This document shows, in pieces, positions 35,228 through 43,903 of a DNA stretch of 44,807 nucleotides. The position numbers and the translations under genes were made by a program. Below the pieces are notes generated by a model that saw only the letters and a list, made by a program, of their open reading frames with translations, was not told the origin of the DNA and made no database searches. The stretch spans positions 1-44,807 of the forward strand of contig JABMOV010000155.1 of assembly GCA_013203145.1 (NCBI GenBank), given 5' to 3'. Within the stretch, counting starts at the first letter, position 1, and each line of letters opens with the position of its first letter. This DNA is from Fidelibacterota bacterium (GTDB taxonomy: Bacteria; Fidelibacterota; Marinisomatia; Marinisomatales; JABMOV01).

Positions 35228-36067
35228 CTAATCTATCGATTTCCAATTCAAACTGGATTTAAAAAACTGAATATGAGTTTCCAAATGACTAGTCCAGTAT
35301 TCCCAATTATGATTACCAGGTTCTTCGAGATAACTATGTTCAATACCCATCTCACTTAATCGTTTGTGCACTTTTCGATTCACATGAATGTACTTGTCTT
35401 CTAGCCCGCAATCTATCAGTATGAAAGGTTGTGTCTTTTCCGGCCAGTTTAAACGGTAAAAAACAGAAAATGAATCTAATGTCACTCTGGAATTTGTACC
35501 TAGTAGCTCATGTATCCCATCAACAAGTCGCGTTGTTGATAGGTCCAGAACACCACTCATTGATCCAATGGCTCCAAATGTATTTGGATATTCCAAACTA
35601 AGATAAAATGCACCATGACCCCCCATACTCAAACCACAGATTGCACGACCATCCCGTGTATTTATTGTTCTGTAATTAGCATCAACCCATTCAACCACTT
35701 CTTTGCCCACATAGGTCTTGAATTGACTTTTAGGATTTACGGGGCTATCTAAATACCAACTGGCGTAACCGCCCTCCGGACATACAATAATAATATCATA
35801 AGTGTCGGAGTACGCACTTAAATCAGTTTTACTATTCCAATTATCAAAATCTCCACTCCATCCATGGAGCAAATACAAAACAGGAAAGGATGTGGAGTCA
35901 TTCTTATAGTTTTCAGGTATAACAATAATATTTGAAAGTGTTGTATCCATAGATACACTATACACAAAAATGGTATCAATATTTGCTGAAAAACTAAATT
36001 GAACGAAAATCAAATAGGCGAAGACCAAATATTTTGGGGAATAATGCTCTTTAATAATTCGTACCAT
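35228..36067 (-). CDS. Exported alpha/beta-hydrolase of the esterase D/FrmB type
   Basis: A 279-residue protein with a signal peptide ending near residue 27 (SFS then A). The alpha/beta-hydrolase triad is visible: Ser147 in GLSMGG, Asp224 in GLEDKY and His253 in PGNHNWEYW. YLLHGWSGD (about 65-73) forms the oxyanion region. These enzymes cleave acyl or feruloyl esters from sugars and other small alcohols. In this operon, removal of O-acetyl groups from MurNAc is a possible role but only inference. It is the first gene of the three-gene unit, with GGAAG upstream of the ATG. Confidence 0.82.
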   Translation of the reverse strand: MVRIIKEHYSPKYLVFAYLIFVQFSFSANIDTIFVYSVSMDTTLSNIIVIPENYKNDSTSFPVLYLLHGWSGDFDNWNSKTDLSAYSDTYDIIIVCPEGGYASWYLDSPVNPKSQFKTYVGKEVVEWVDANYRTINTRDGRAICGLSMGGHGAFYLSLEYPNTFGAIGSMSGVLDLSTTRLVDGIHELLGTNSRVTLDSFSVFYRLNWPEKTQPFILIDCGLEDKYIHVNRKVHKRLSEMGIEHSYLEEPGNHNWEYWTSHLETHIQFFKSSLNWKSID

Positions 36068-36173
36068 TTTTGTTCTTCCGATTTATTTCAAAATAGAAAT
36101 GGAGAATTCCTATGATTTCCACTAGTTTTGCAATTCAAATTATAACAATTATTGATAACTAGCAGGGAAATAA
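36068..36173. promoter_or_regulatory. Divergent promoter region with a small inverted repeat
   Basis: The 106 bases separate the esterase unit (minus) from the glycosyltransferase-AmpG unit (plus). CTAGTT at 36122-36127 is matched by AACTAG at 36157-36162, 29 bases apart. This could be an operator for both units, but a six-base match in AT-rich DNA is weak evidence. Confidence 0.35.
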
Positions 36174-37685
36174 ATGACGTCCGTTACCATCATACATTAC
36201 ATTAATAATCACAACTTGAAGGTTATTCAGCCAGTTCAATCTGATAATATTGAGTTTCAACCATTTGGACTTTCTCATGATTCACATAATACGGTTGACC
36301 CTATGTTGAATCTTGAAAATCAAACATTGGGACAGGCATTAAATTCCATCATAGCTTCTATCAAAAGCGATTATATATTATATATTGATAATGATATGAA
36401 CGAAGTATCACTGAAGGAATCTTCCCTCGATTTATTCTTACTCACTTCTTCCCGCCATGCGAATTTGGGATTTGTGTATGCTGATTACGTAATCGAATCA
36501 AATGATAAAACAGATGAAATCCATTTACTACATCATCATGTTGGACGTACTCGTGATAACCAGGATTATGGTCGTGTTTTCTTTATAAATACAAAGGCAC
36601 TATTAGACATCGGTGGCTTTGATGAAAACTTAAAACACAATACAATGTATGATATGAAGCTAAAACTGTCAGAGAAGCACGAGGTTGTGCATATTAGTAA
36701 TCGATATAGCGGTTCGTTGTATTCCGTACAAGCGTCAAAAACATCCGCTAATGTTTTCGATTATCTTTTAGCCTCCAAGGATGCCCAGCTCGAGGCAGAA
36801 CTGGTCGTCACAGAGCATTTAAAACGCATGGGAGCATATTTGGCTCCACAACAAGGATATCATGCTCGCCCAATCGAAAAAACAAATACTGAATTAACTG
36901 CTTCTATCATCATTCCTGTTAATGACCGACCGGAGTTCATTGGTACCGCCATTGAAAGCGTCCAAGCGCAAACGATTAAAGACGTGGAAATCATTATTGC
37001 TGTAAACGGTGGACAGAATGATACCACCATCCCTATCGTAAAAAAATACCAAGTGGGTGGTGAACATTATGATGCCAATAAACCACCAGTGCATTTGATT
37101 ATATTAGATATTAACAATATCGGGATGTGTCTTAATATGGGAGCTCTTCAGGCTAAAGGAAAATACTATGTTCAGTTGGATTCTGATGATCGTCTGAAAC
37201 CGGATGCAGTTGAGAAAATTGTTGCCGTATACAATTCTGATGAAACCATTGGAATGGTGATTGGGTCCTATGAAGTCTGGGAGAAAAAAGACAATGGCAA
37301 TTTGTTTCGCATGGAAGAAATTCCTGTCGTAACCCATGATGAATGGACAGAAGACAATGGTAGAAATAATCTCCTGCGCATTAATGGCGCTGGTGCTCCT
37401 CGTTCAATCCCGATTCAACTTATAAAGGAAATTGGATTTTTTGGTATGAACGACGATCCTTATGCCAGGAATTATGGTGAGGATTACGACATGGTATTGC
37501 ATATTAGCGAAAAATACAAAATTGGACGTGTATGGGATCCCATCTATGAAGTAATACGTCATTCAGGTGGGACTGATCATGCCATCGATCAACATACAGT
37601 TGACCGAAATGATAATGCCAAAGATCACATGCGTTACCATGCTATTCGCAGACGCCAAGCACAAAATGGTCACAATAATGGATAA
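36174..37685 (+). CDS. Family 2 glycosyltransferase with two GT-A-like halves
   Basis: A 503-residue cytoplasmic protein. The second half (about 243-500) is a complete GT2 domain: ASIIIPVNDRPEF at the start, DSDD (336-339) as the metal-binding DxD, and NYGEDYDM further on. The first half (about 1-200) also shows GT2 features, with DYILYIDNDM (66-75) and a GGFDEN motif (147-152), but the nucleotide-binding beginning looks degenerate. The enzyme should transfer a sugar from a nucleotide donor; donor and acceptor are unknown. It overlaps the sugar kinase gene by eight bases and leads the AmpG operon. Confidence 0.82.
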   Translation: MTSVTIIHYINNHNLKVIQPVQSDNIEFQPFGLSHDSHNTVDPMLNLENQTLGQALNSIIASIKSDYILYIDNDMNEVSLKESSLDLFLLTSSRHANLGFVYADYVIESNDKTDEIHLLHHHVGRTRDNQDYGRVFFINTKALLDIGGFDENLKHNTMYDMKLKLSEKHEVVHISNRYSGSLYSVQASKTSANVFDYLLASKDAQLEAELVVTEHLKRMGAYLAPQQGYHARPIEKTNTELTASIIIPVNDRPEFIGTAIESVQAQTIKDVEIIIAVNGGQNDTTIPIVKKYQVGGEHYDANKPPVHLIILDINNIGMCLNMGALQAKGKYYVQLDSDDRLKPDAVEKIVAVYNSDETIGMVIGSYEVWEKKDNGNLFRMEEIPVVTHDEWTEDNGRNNLLRINGAGAPRSIPIQLIKEIGFFGMNDDPYARNYGEDYDMVLHISEKYKIGRVWDPIYEVIRHSGGTDHAIDQHTVDRNDNAKDHMRYHAIRRRQAQNGHNNG

Positions 37686-38868
37686 ACCGTTTCATCTTAT
37701 TGGGATTGATGGTGGGGCCACCAAGGTTTCCGTCTGGAATGTGAATATTAATGACAATAACAACGTAGAATTATCTGATCAATCGTCAACAATATCCTAT
37801 TCTGAAACTGATGGCTTTATTTCTGATTTCTCACCTATAAATATTCAGACCCAATTGACTGAAATGAATTCTTCAATTCATCTCACAGATCTCGAATTAC
37901 AACAAGGCGATGTCTTTGTACGAACTTGTGCAACAGCAATTGCCCGGATCGCTAAAAAACTTTCAGAAAAACCATTGCTCATTGGGATGGGATTTCCAGG
38001 ATTAAAATCATCTGATGGTCGTGGAATTGTGGCACTTGCCAATGGCCCAAGGATGCCTGATTTTGCTGAAAGTTTAGAAAACAAACTGTCGGGATTGGGG
38101 ATAAATTTATTTCAACCAATTTCACGTTTGGGCAGTGACGCAGATTATTGCGGAATTGGTGAGGAATATGCCAGCAATGGTCAATTCAAGGATGTCCAAA
38201 ATGCGTATTATCTTGGTGGCGGAACGGGGGCTGCTGATGCGCTCAAATTAAAGGGAATCCTTGTTCCCTTCGATAATATCAAACCCTGGATGGCGAAATC
38301 ATGGGAGCTTATGAATCAGCTCGGCAATAGTGTTGAACGTTACGCCTCCGCTGGTGGAGTTCAATGGGTATATAGCAATCATTATACTTCTATTTCTGTT
38401 GAAGAATTGAATAATAAAGGACTCTACCCTAACCGTCTTTTAGAAATGGCAACTCAGGGAGATCCTGCTGCAATTGATACATTTGATGATGTGAGCACCA
38501 ATCTTGCTATGCTATTTTTTGAGCGAATTACCACCATATACACTGGTTGGCTGGATTTATTTGAATTTGTGAATCCTAATCGAGATATCCCTTCACAAGA
38601 ACATCCGTTTAGGCAAACCTTGCTGGATCGCATCATTATTGGTCAACGGCTGGGTGATTTAATTGACCAATCAAAATCCTCACATATTCTATGGAAACAA
38701 ATCGTTAATAATCTGACACACATGATCATGACATACGAAGGATTACCCTCAGAGTTTGTTCATTATTATTGTCCAGATGGACATTTAAACGAAAACATTT
38801 TTAACACATCTCAATTACGCGAAGCTCCAGTGCTTGGTGCTGCCATGGATGCCTATTTAAATATCTGA
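37678..38868 (+). CDS. ASKHA-fold sugar kinase (ROK or BadF/BadG type), possible MurNAc/GlcNAc kinase
   Basis: A 396-residue cytoplasmic protein. LIGIDGGATKVSVW (7-20) is the phosphate-1 motif of the actin-like ATPase sugar kinases, GMGFPGLK (about 100-107) and GGGTGAAD (about 181-188) are the later glycine-rich loops. I cannot decide between ROK and BadF subfamilies; kinases of these groups phosphorylate GlcNAc, ManNAc or MurNAc (for example MurK). The start is ATG 37678, inside the end of the glycosyltransferase gene; longer in-frame forms would overlap it more. The next gene, SpoIID-like, starts one base after its stop. Confidence 0.8.
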   Translation: MDKPFHLIGIDGGATKVSVWNVNINDNNNVELSDQSSTISYSETDGFISDFSPINIQTQLTEMNSSIHLTDLELQQGDVFVRTCATAIARIAKKLSEKPLLIGMGFPGLKSSDGRGIVALANGPRMPDFAESLENKLSGLGINLFQPISRLGSDADYCGIGEEYASNGQFKDVQNAYYLGGGTGAADALKLKGILVPFDNIKPWMAKSWELMNQLGNSVERYASAGGVQWVYSNHYTSISVEELNNKGLYPNRLLEMATQGDPAAIDTFDDVSTNLAMLFFERITTIYTGWLDLFEFVNPNRDIPSQEHPFRQTLLDRIIIGQRLGDLIDQSKSSHILWKQIVNNLTHMIMTYEGLPSEFVHYYCPDGHLNENIFNTSQLREAPVLGAAMDAYLNI

Positions 38869-38869
38869 G

Positions 38870-40156
38870 ATGGTTTTAGCCAAAGACATCCGCTCTGAGC
38901 CTAACCTAAAAGTCGGTATTATTTTACCGGAAGACAAACAAACTTCCTGCAAACTGACCCTCGCTCCTGACAGTTCATCAAAAGATATCGAAGATTTATT
39001 AGTTCAAATACGGGGCGATTCTTTACTCGTAAATGGAAAACCCCAGAAATCTTATTCCGTCTCAGTTTCTCAAGATATAATAAATACCCATCCTGCCATT
39101 CGTATTGATTCAGTTGTTGCAGGACGTGGATTTCATTGGCAAAAAAATGTGAGCATGTCCTTTTTAGGAACACTCCATTTCTATAATTATAATGGCGTAC
39201 TTTTAGCAATTAATGAATTACCACTTGAAAAATATTTGATGTGCGTTGCCACATCAGAAATGGGCACTGCCTGCCCCGAAGCACTGATTCAGGCACAAAC
39301 CATCGTCGCCCGTTCATTTATACTTGCGAATGCTGAAAAAAAACATAGTGATCTGGGATTCGATTTTTGTAATGATGATTGCTGCCAGCGGTATCATGGT
39401 ATCGACGGACTAAGTGAACAATCAAAAGCTGGTTCGGAATCCACTCGTGGGATTGTTCCTGTTTTCAAAGGTAAAATTTGTGATACACGCTACTCAAAAT
39501 CCTGTGGTGGAATGATGGAATCATTTGAAGCTGTCTGGAATCAACCGAATCCTGAATATTTTCAAGTAATCCCTGATATGGCTACCAATCAACATGATCA
39601 TGATTTAACCGATGAAATACAATTTGTTAAATGGATTAACAATCCTCCAACTGCATTTTGTAGCCCGGAAACGATTCCTGAATCTGAATTGCCAAAATAT
39701 CTTGGAGGGGTTGATGAATCTGGTGAATATTATCGGTGGGAATTTTCATATTCGCAAAATGAATTGACCAAATTGATTTCTGGGAAGTCCGGAATACATT
39801 TTGAATCTATTAAATCACTGGATATTGTCAAACGTGGTGGATCAGGACGCATCATTCAGTTGACCATCCATGGCAGAACAACTAAAGAGAATTCTTATTC
39901 TCTCTCGCTTGATTCTGAGTACGAAATAAGGAGACATCTTCATCCTGGATTTTTATTCAGCTCAGCCTTTTATGTACATTATAATAATGATGACCAGAAT
40001 ATCCCTGATAGCTTTACATTAAAAGGTGCCGGGTGGGGACATGGTGCCGGATTATGTCAGATTGGAGCATTAGGAATGGCATTGAAGGGCTATTCTAGTG
40101 ATCAAATAATTCCCCATTATTATCCCGGTTCACATTTATTAAAATTATACTCATGA
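38870..40156 (+). CDS. SpoIID/LytB-domain protein without signal peptide (lytic-transglycosylase family)
   Basis: A 428-residue protein. SpoIID cuts peptide-free peptidoglycan glycan with formation of 1,6-anhydroMurNAc ends. The SpoIID core is clear: LPLEKYLMCVATSEMG with Glu130 at the place of the catalytic Glu, EALIQAQTIVARSF, and near the end GAGWGHGAGLCQIGA. A Cys cluster (Cys167, 171, 172) precedes RYHG and could bind zinc. No signal peptide or membrane segment is seen at the N-terminus, and a stop codon stands just upstream, so no leader has been missed. It should therefore work in the cytoplasm, unlike sporulation SpoIID. It sits between a sugar kinase and an AmpG-like permease. Confidence 0.88.
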   Translation: MVLAKDIRSEPNLKVGIILPEDKQTSCKLTLAPDSSSKDIEDLLVQIRGDSLLVNGKPQKSYSVSVSQDIINTHPAIRIDSVVAGRGFHWQKNVSMSFLGTLHFYNYNGVLLAINELPLEKYLMCVATSEMGTACPEALIQAQTIVARSFILANAEKKHSDLGFDFCNDDCCQRYHGIDGLSEQSKAGSESTRGIVPVFKGKICDTRYSKSCGGMMESFEAVWNQPNPEYFQVIPDMATNQHDHDLTDEIQFVKWINNPPTAFCSPETIPESELPKYLGGVDESGEYYRWEFSYSQNELTKLISGKSGIHFESIKSLDIVKRGGSGRIIQLTIHGRTTKENSYSLSLDSEYEIRRHLHPGFLFSSAFYVHYNNDDQNIPDSFTLKGAGWGHGAGLCQIGALGMALKGYSSDQIIPHYYPGSHLLKLYS

Positions 40157-40163
40157 GAAACAA

Positions 40164-41993
40164 ATGACGACACAATCCAAAAGATCAGCCTGGTGGTGGA
40201 TACCATCGCTCTATTACGCAGAAGGACTTCCTTATGCGGTTGTAATGCTTATTTCTGTGATATTTTATAAACGGATGGGTATATCAAATACGGATATTGC
40301 CCTTTATACGAGTTGGCTCTATTTGCCCTGGGTTATAAAACCATTATGGAGTCCGGTTGTTGACATTCTCAAGACAAAACGCTGGTGGATAATCATTACC
40401 CAGCTCATTATTGGTGCCGGATTAGGTGGAGTTGCTCTGTCAATCCCCCTTCCCAATTTTTTCAAAATGACACTTGGGTTTTTATGGCTTTTAGCTTTTA
40501 GTTCTGCCACACATGATATCGCTGCGGATGGATTCTACATGCTGGGACTTAACAAACATCAGCAAGCGTGGTTTGTAGGTATTCGAAGCACCTTTTACCG
40601 ATTTGCCATGATCACGGGACAAGGTTTACTCATCATTTTTGCAGGGATGATCGAAAGTAACACTGGTTTAGATACACTGACACTGCAAGCCCAGGCCGTT
40701 TCAGATTCTACATTTATAAAACAAGAAATCGTGATTGATTCTTCTAAAGTTTCATTAATTGCTGACCCACCATTGTTACAAATTCCAATTGTAAAACGAA
40801 ATAAATCTGATTTTGATAAAACGATGAGTTTTGTAAAAGAATGGAATATTGCTCACGGTCAAATTGAATCCAATGGACCTTCCGGGGCAAGTAACACGTC
40901 TGCTCAATCAAATGACTCATGGTGGAAACGATCCATTTCAAAGCCACTTGGGAAAACACTACAAAAATATTTCGGAAAATCCGCAATAGATGTCCCCGAT
41001 AATGAAATAGGAAACTTCGGAGTCGTTCGTCTAAAATTATCAGCCAAACCTGATGGGGAAACGGTTGTCAATTTTGGTAGAGTGTCCGGTGATAAAAGTT
41101 TATCTCTTTTGACAAAACCACGAATCGTATTCAATGAATCCAATTGGGATAAACCCGTCCTGGCAGTCATTCAATTGGATCATAAATTAAAATATCCTGT
41201 TTCCGCAACATTTGAAGCACGATCTGGTAATATTAGATTAGCGTGGGTGACGACATTCTTCATCATTGGCGCATTATTTATCATTTTCTTCATTTATCAC
41301 AAATTTATGCTACCCTTCCCAGTAGATGATGTTCCCCACCTCCATACGACATCATTCATGGGAAATTTTTTGGAAACATTCTCTTCCTATTTCAAAAAGG
41401 ATAAAATTGGACTTATTCTCTCATTTATTTTGATATATCGATTTGGAGAGGCGCAATTAGTAAAACTCGCTACACCTTTCATGTTGGATGCACAGGAAAT
41501 TGGCGGATTAGCCCTCACTACCGGACAAGTAGGATTTGTTTACGGTACTGTCGGGATGCTTATGCTAACGTTTGGAGGAATCATTGGGGGATTTGTCGCT
41601 GCAAAACATGGATTGAAATACTGGATACTATGGATGGCGCTGGCCATGAAACTACCCGATGTAGTTTACGTGATAATGGCCTATACTCAACCTGACAGTT
41701 TTTTATTGATAAATATATTTGTCGGTATAGAACAATTCGGCTATGGCTTTGGATTTACGGCATACATGCTTTACATGATATCTGTGGCAGAAGGCAAACA
41801 CAAAACAGCCCATTATGCCATTTGCACTGGATTCATGGCACTTGGTATGATGATCCCTGGGATGTTCAGTGGTTGGCTCCAGGAAATCATCGGATATCAA
41901 CATTTCTTCATTTGGGTATTGCTTGCTACAATCCCCGGACTAATATTAATTAAATTCCTGCCGCTTGATCCTGAATTCGGCAAGAGGGAGTAA
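40164..41993 (+). CDS. AmpG-like major facilitator permease with a large extra-membrane insert
   Basis: A 609-residue inner-membrane protein of the AmpG branch of the MFS, which imports GlcNAc-anhydroMurNAc (peptides) by proton symport. WWWIPSLYYAEGLPYAVV, KPLWSPVVD and ATHDIAADGF (about 112-121) are AmpG-like. About five membrane spans lie before residue 163 and seven or so after 353. Between them is a hydrophilic, beta-rich insert of about 185 residues, which should face the periplasm if the N-terminus is cytoplasmic. Ordinary AmpG is about 490 residues and lacks it. It is seven bases after the SpoIID-like gene and three before the acyltransferase. Confidence 0.88.
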   Translation: MTTQSKRSAWWWIPSLYYAEGLPYAVVMLISVIFYKRMGISNTDIALYTSWLYLPWVIKPLWSPVVDILKTKRWWIIITQLIIGAGLGGVALSIPLPNFFKMTLGFLWLLAFSSATHDIAADGFYMLGLNKHQQAWFVGIRSTFYRFAMITGQGLLIIFAGMIESNTGLDTLTLQAQAVSDSTFIKQEIVIDSSKVSLIADPPLLQIPIVKRNKSDFDKTMSFVKEWNIAHGQIESNGPSGASNTSAQSNDSWWKRSISKPLGKTLQKYFGKSAIDVPDNEIGNFGVVRLKLSAKPDGETVVNFGRVSGDKSLSLLTKPRIVFNESNWDKPVLAVIQLDHKLKYPVSATFEARSGNIRLAWVTTFFIIGALFIIFFIYHKFMLPFPVDDVPHLHTTSFMGNFLETFSSYFKKDKIGLILSFILIYRFGEAQLVKLATPFMLDAQEIGGLALTTGQVGFVYGTVGMLMLTFGGIIGGFVAAKHGLKYWILWMALAMKLPDVVYVIMAYTQPDSFLLINIFVGIEQFGYGFGFTAYMLYMISVAEGKHKTAHYAICTGFMALGMMIPGMFSGWLQEIIGYQHFFIWVLLATIPGLILIKFLPLDPEFGKRE

Positions 41994-41996
41994 ACA

Positions 41997-43115
41997 ATGA
42001 GTGTAAAACCATCAGAACGCCTTATCGCATTAGATGCTTTCCGTGGCTTAACCATTGCCATGATGATATTGGTAAATACTCCCGGTAGCTGGTCGCATGT
42101 CTATTCTCCGTTACGACATGCCAAATGGCATGGATGTACACCAACGGACCTCGTGTTTCCATTCTTCCTGTTTATAGTTGGAACAGCCATGGTGTTTTCA
42201 TTTAAAAAATTCAATTACACACTTAATTCGGATCTGGCAAAAAAAATCATTGGTAGAATGGTTACGATTTTTGCTTTTGGGCTGGTGCTAAATGCCTTTC
42301 CCTTTATCCGGCAGGATTGGGACTATTCATCATTGAGAATTCTTGGCGTTCTGCAACGGATTGCGTTAGCATATGGATTTGCCGCTTTTCTGATACTGTT
42401 ATTTGATAAAAAGAAGTTATGGATTATATCCGCAGTTATATTATTTGGATATTGGTTCATACTATGGGTATTTGGTGGTAATGACCCTTATAGTTTGACG
42501 GGTAATATCGCCCGGGTTTTTGATAGCTTTGTTATTGGCGAATCCCATCTATACCGAGGAATGGGTCTTCCATTTGATCCTGAAGGGTTGCTCAGCACCC
42601 TTCCGGCTATTGTTACAGTCATACTTGGTTTCAAAGTTGGTACCTGGATACAGGAAAATGGAGCAACAGTAAAAACCATTAAAAATATGATTATTTTTGG
42701 ATTATTCTGGGTTTTTATTGGTTGGGTCTGGGGTTGGTTTTTCCCCATAAACAAGCAGCTCTGGACAAGTAGTTATGTATTTTATACTGCAGGTTTGGCC
42801 ACCATCATGCTAGCAGCATTTTTATGGATTATCGACATAAAAGGATTCAAAAAGATGGCATATCCTTTCGTCATATTTGGGACAAATGCTATTTTTGTTT
42901 TCACTGCTTCCGGTTTATGGGTCAAGTCTATTATCCGATTCAAATTTACATTGGCAGGCGAAACTGTGAATGGCTATACATATTTGTACGAGACGATCTT
43001 CGTGCCCCTTGCAGGGAATCTTAACGGTTCATTTCTGTTCGCTATCACACATATTCTAGGATGGTGGTTAATTCTCTATTGGCTTCATCAAAGAGAGATT
43101 TATATCAAAATATAA
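41997..43115 (+). CDS. Membrane acyltransferase of the DUF5009/HGSNAT (NagX-like) family
   Basis: A 372-residue protein with about ten membrane spans. The opening RLIALDAFRGLTIAMMILVN and the motif HAKWHGCTPTDLVFP (about 38-52) are the signature of the heparan-alpha-glucosaminide N-acetyltransferase/DUF5009 family. The His in that motif corresponds to the acetyl-carrying His of the human enzyme. Members move acetyl groups across the membrane to amino sugars; NagX-type proteins occur in GlcNAc-use loci. Here it follows AmpG by three bases and has GGGAG before the start, so it may act on amino sugars released from peptidoglycan (inference). The stop overlaps the next ATG (TAATG). Confidence 0.88.
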   Translation: MSVKPSERLIALDAFRGLTIAMMILVNTPGSWSHVYSPLRHAKWHGCTPTDLVFPFFLFIVGTAMVFSFKKFNYTLNSDLAKKIIGRMVTIFAFGLVLNAFPFIRQDWDYSSLRILGVLQRIALAYGFAAFLILLFDKKKLWIISAVILFGYWFILWVFGGNDPYSLTGNIARVFDSFVIGESHLYRGMGLPFDPEGLLSTLPAIVTVILGFKVGTWIQENGATVKTIKNMIIFGLFWVFIGWVWGWFFPINKQLWTSSYVFYTAGLATIMLAAFLWIIDIKGFKKMAYPFVIFGTNAIFVFTASGLWVKSIIRFKFTLAGETVNGYTYLYETIFVPLAGNLNGSFLFAITHILGWWLILYWLHQREIYIKI

Positions 43116-43903
43116 TGGATTTAGGTTTAAAACATAAAACTGCTTTAGTCCTCGCATCAACTAAAGGACTTGGGTTTGGCGTCGCGAAAGCGTTATCTCG
43201 GGAAGGTGCAAATGTTGTCATTTGCGGCAGAGATGAGGCTCAACTACAATCCGCACTTAAAACAATTGAATCGGAATCGGGGATGGTTTCGGGATTACCA
43301 TGTGATGTATCCCAATTATCATGTTTAGATGCCGTTTTTTCTCATTGTGAGTCCACATTCAAGCCACCCGATATTTTAGTTTATAATAATGGTGGTCCTC
43401 CATCTGGGGATCCCGCATCATTCGGACCGGAAGATTTCAATGACGCTTTCCACAAAGGATTTCATACCGCTGTCTATTCGATTCGTAAAGCTTTGCCACA
43501 TATGCAGAAATCTGGTTGGGGTCGAATATTATGTATTACCAGTATTTCTGTGAAACAACCCATTGATGATTTAATATTATCGAATACTACTCGAACAGCG
43601 CTAACATCATACATAAAAACGATGTCTCGACAAGTTGCGAAAGATGGGATTACCATTAATTCAATGTTACCCGGGCCACATGATACAGATCGGTTACGGT
43701 CATTAGCGGCATCCATTGCAGATCAGAATAAAATCACTGAAGACCAAGCTATGAAAAGACTGGCGGCTGACATCCCAGTAGGTCGTTTAGGATCAACGGA
43801 AGAATTTGGAGCTGTGGCAGCATTTCTATGTTCCAAACACGCGTCATACATTTCTGGGCAAGCCATTGTCCATGATGGTGGGGCAATTCGGAGTACATTT
43901 TGA
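43115..43903 (+). CDS. Short-chain dehydrogenase/reductase-like protein with altered active site
   Basis: A 262-residue Rossmann-fold protein of classical SDR length. The nucleotide loop reads ASTKGLGFG in place of TGxxxGIG, and NNGGPP replaces NNAG. Catalytic Ser is present (ITSIS), but the usual YxxxK is not found; SNTTRTALTSYIK stands in its place. FabG-like SDRs with this variant exist, and their substrates are mostly unknown. The C-terminal end (GQAIVHDGGAIRSTF) is typical. I start at ATG 43115, which overlaps the acyltransferase stop; the earlier in-frame ATG lies well inside that gene. No clear link to peptidoglycan is visible. Confidence 0.83.
   Translation: MDLGLKHKTALVLASTKGLGFGVAKALSREGANVVICGRDEAQLQSALKTIESESGMVSGLPCDVSQLSCLDAVFSHCESTFKPPDILVYNNGGPPSGDPASFGPEDFNDAFHKGFHTAVYSIRKALPHMQKSGWGRILCITSISVKQPIDDLILSNTTRTALTSYIKTMSRQVAKDGITINSMLPGPHDTDRLRSLAASIADQNKITEDQAMKRLAADIPVGRLGSTEEFGAVAAFLCSKHASYISGQAIVHDGGAIRSTF

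Noticed and set aside
36122..36162. CTAGTT/AACTAG inverted repeat as a firm operator
   Set aside because: Six bases over a 29-base gap in AT-rich DNA is likely by chance; kept only as a weak note in the promoter entry.
3251..40156. Sporulation genes (SpmA, SpmB, SpoIID names) as a sign of spore formation
   Set aside because: These families occur widely in non-sporulating Gram-negative bacteria, no other sporulation gene is present, and the outer-membrane proteins show a diderm cell.
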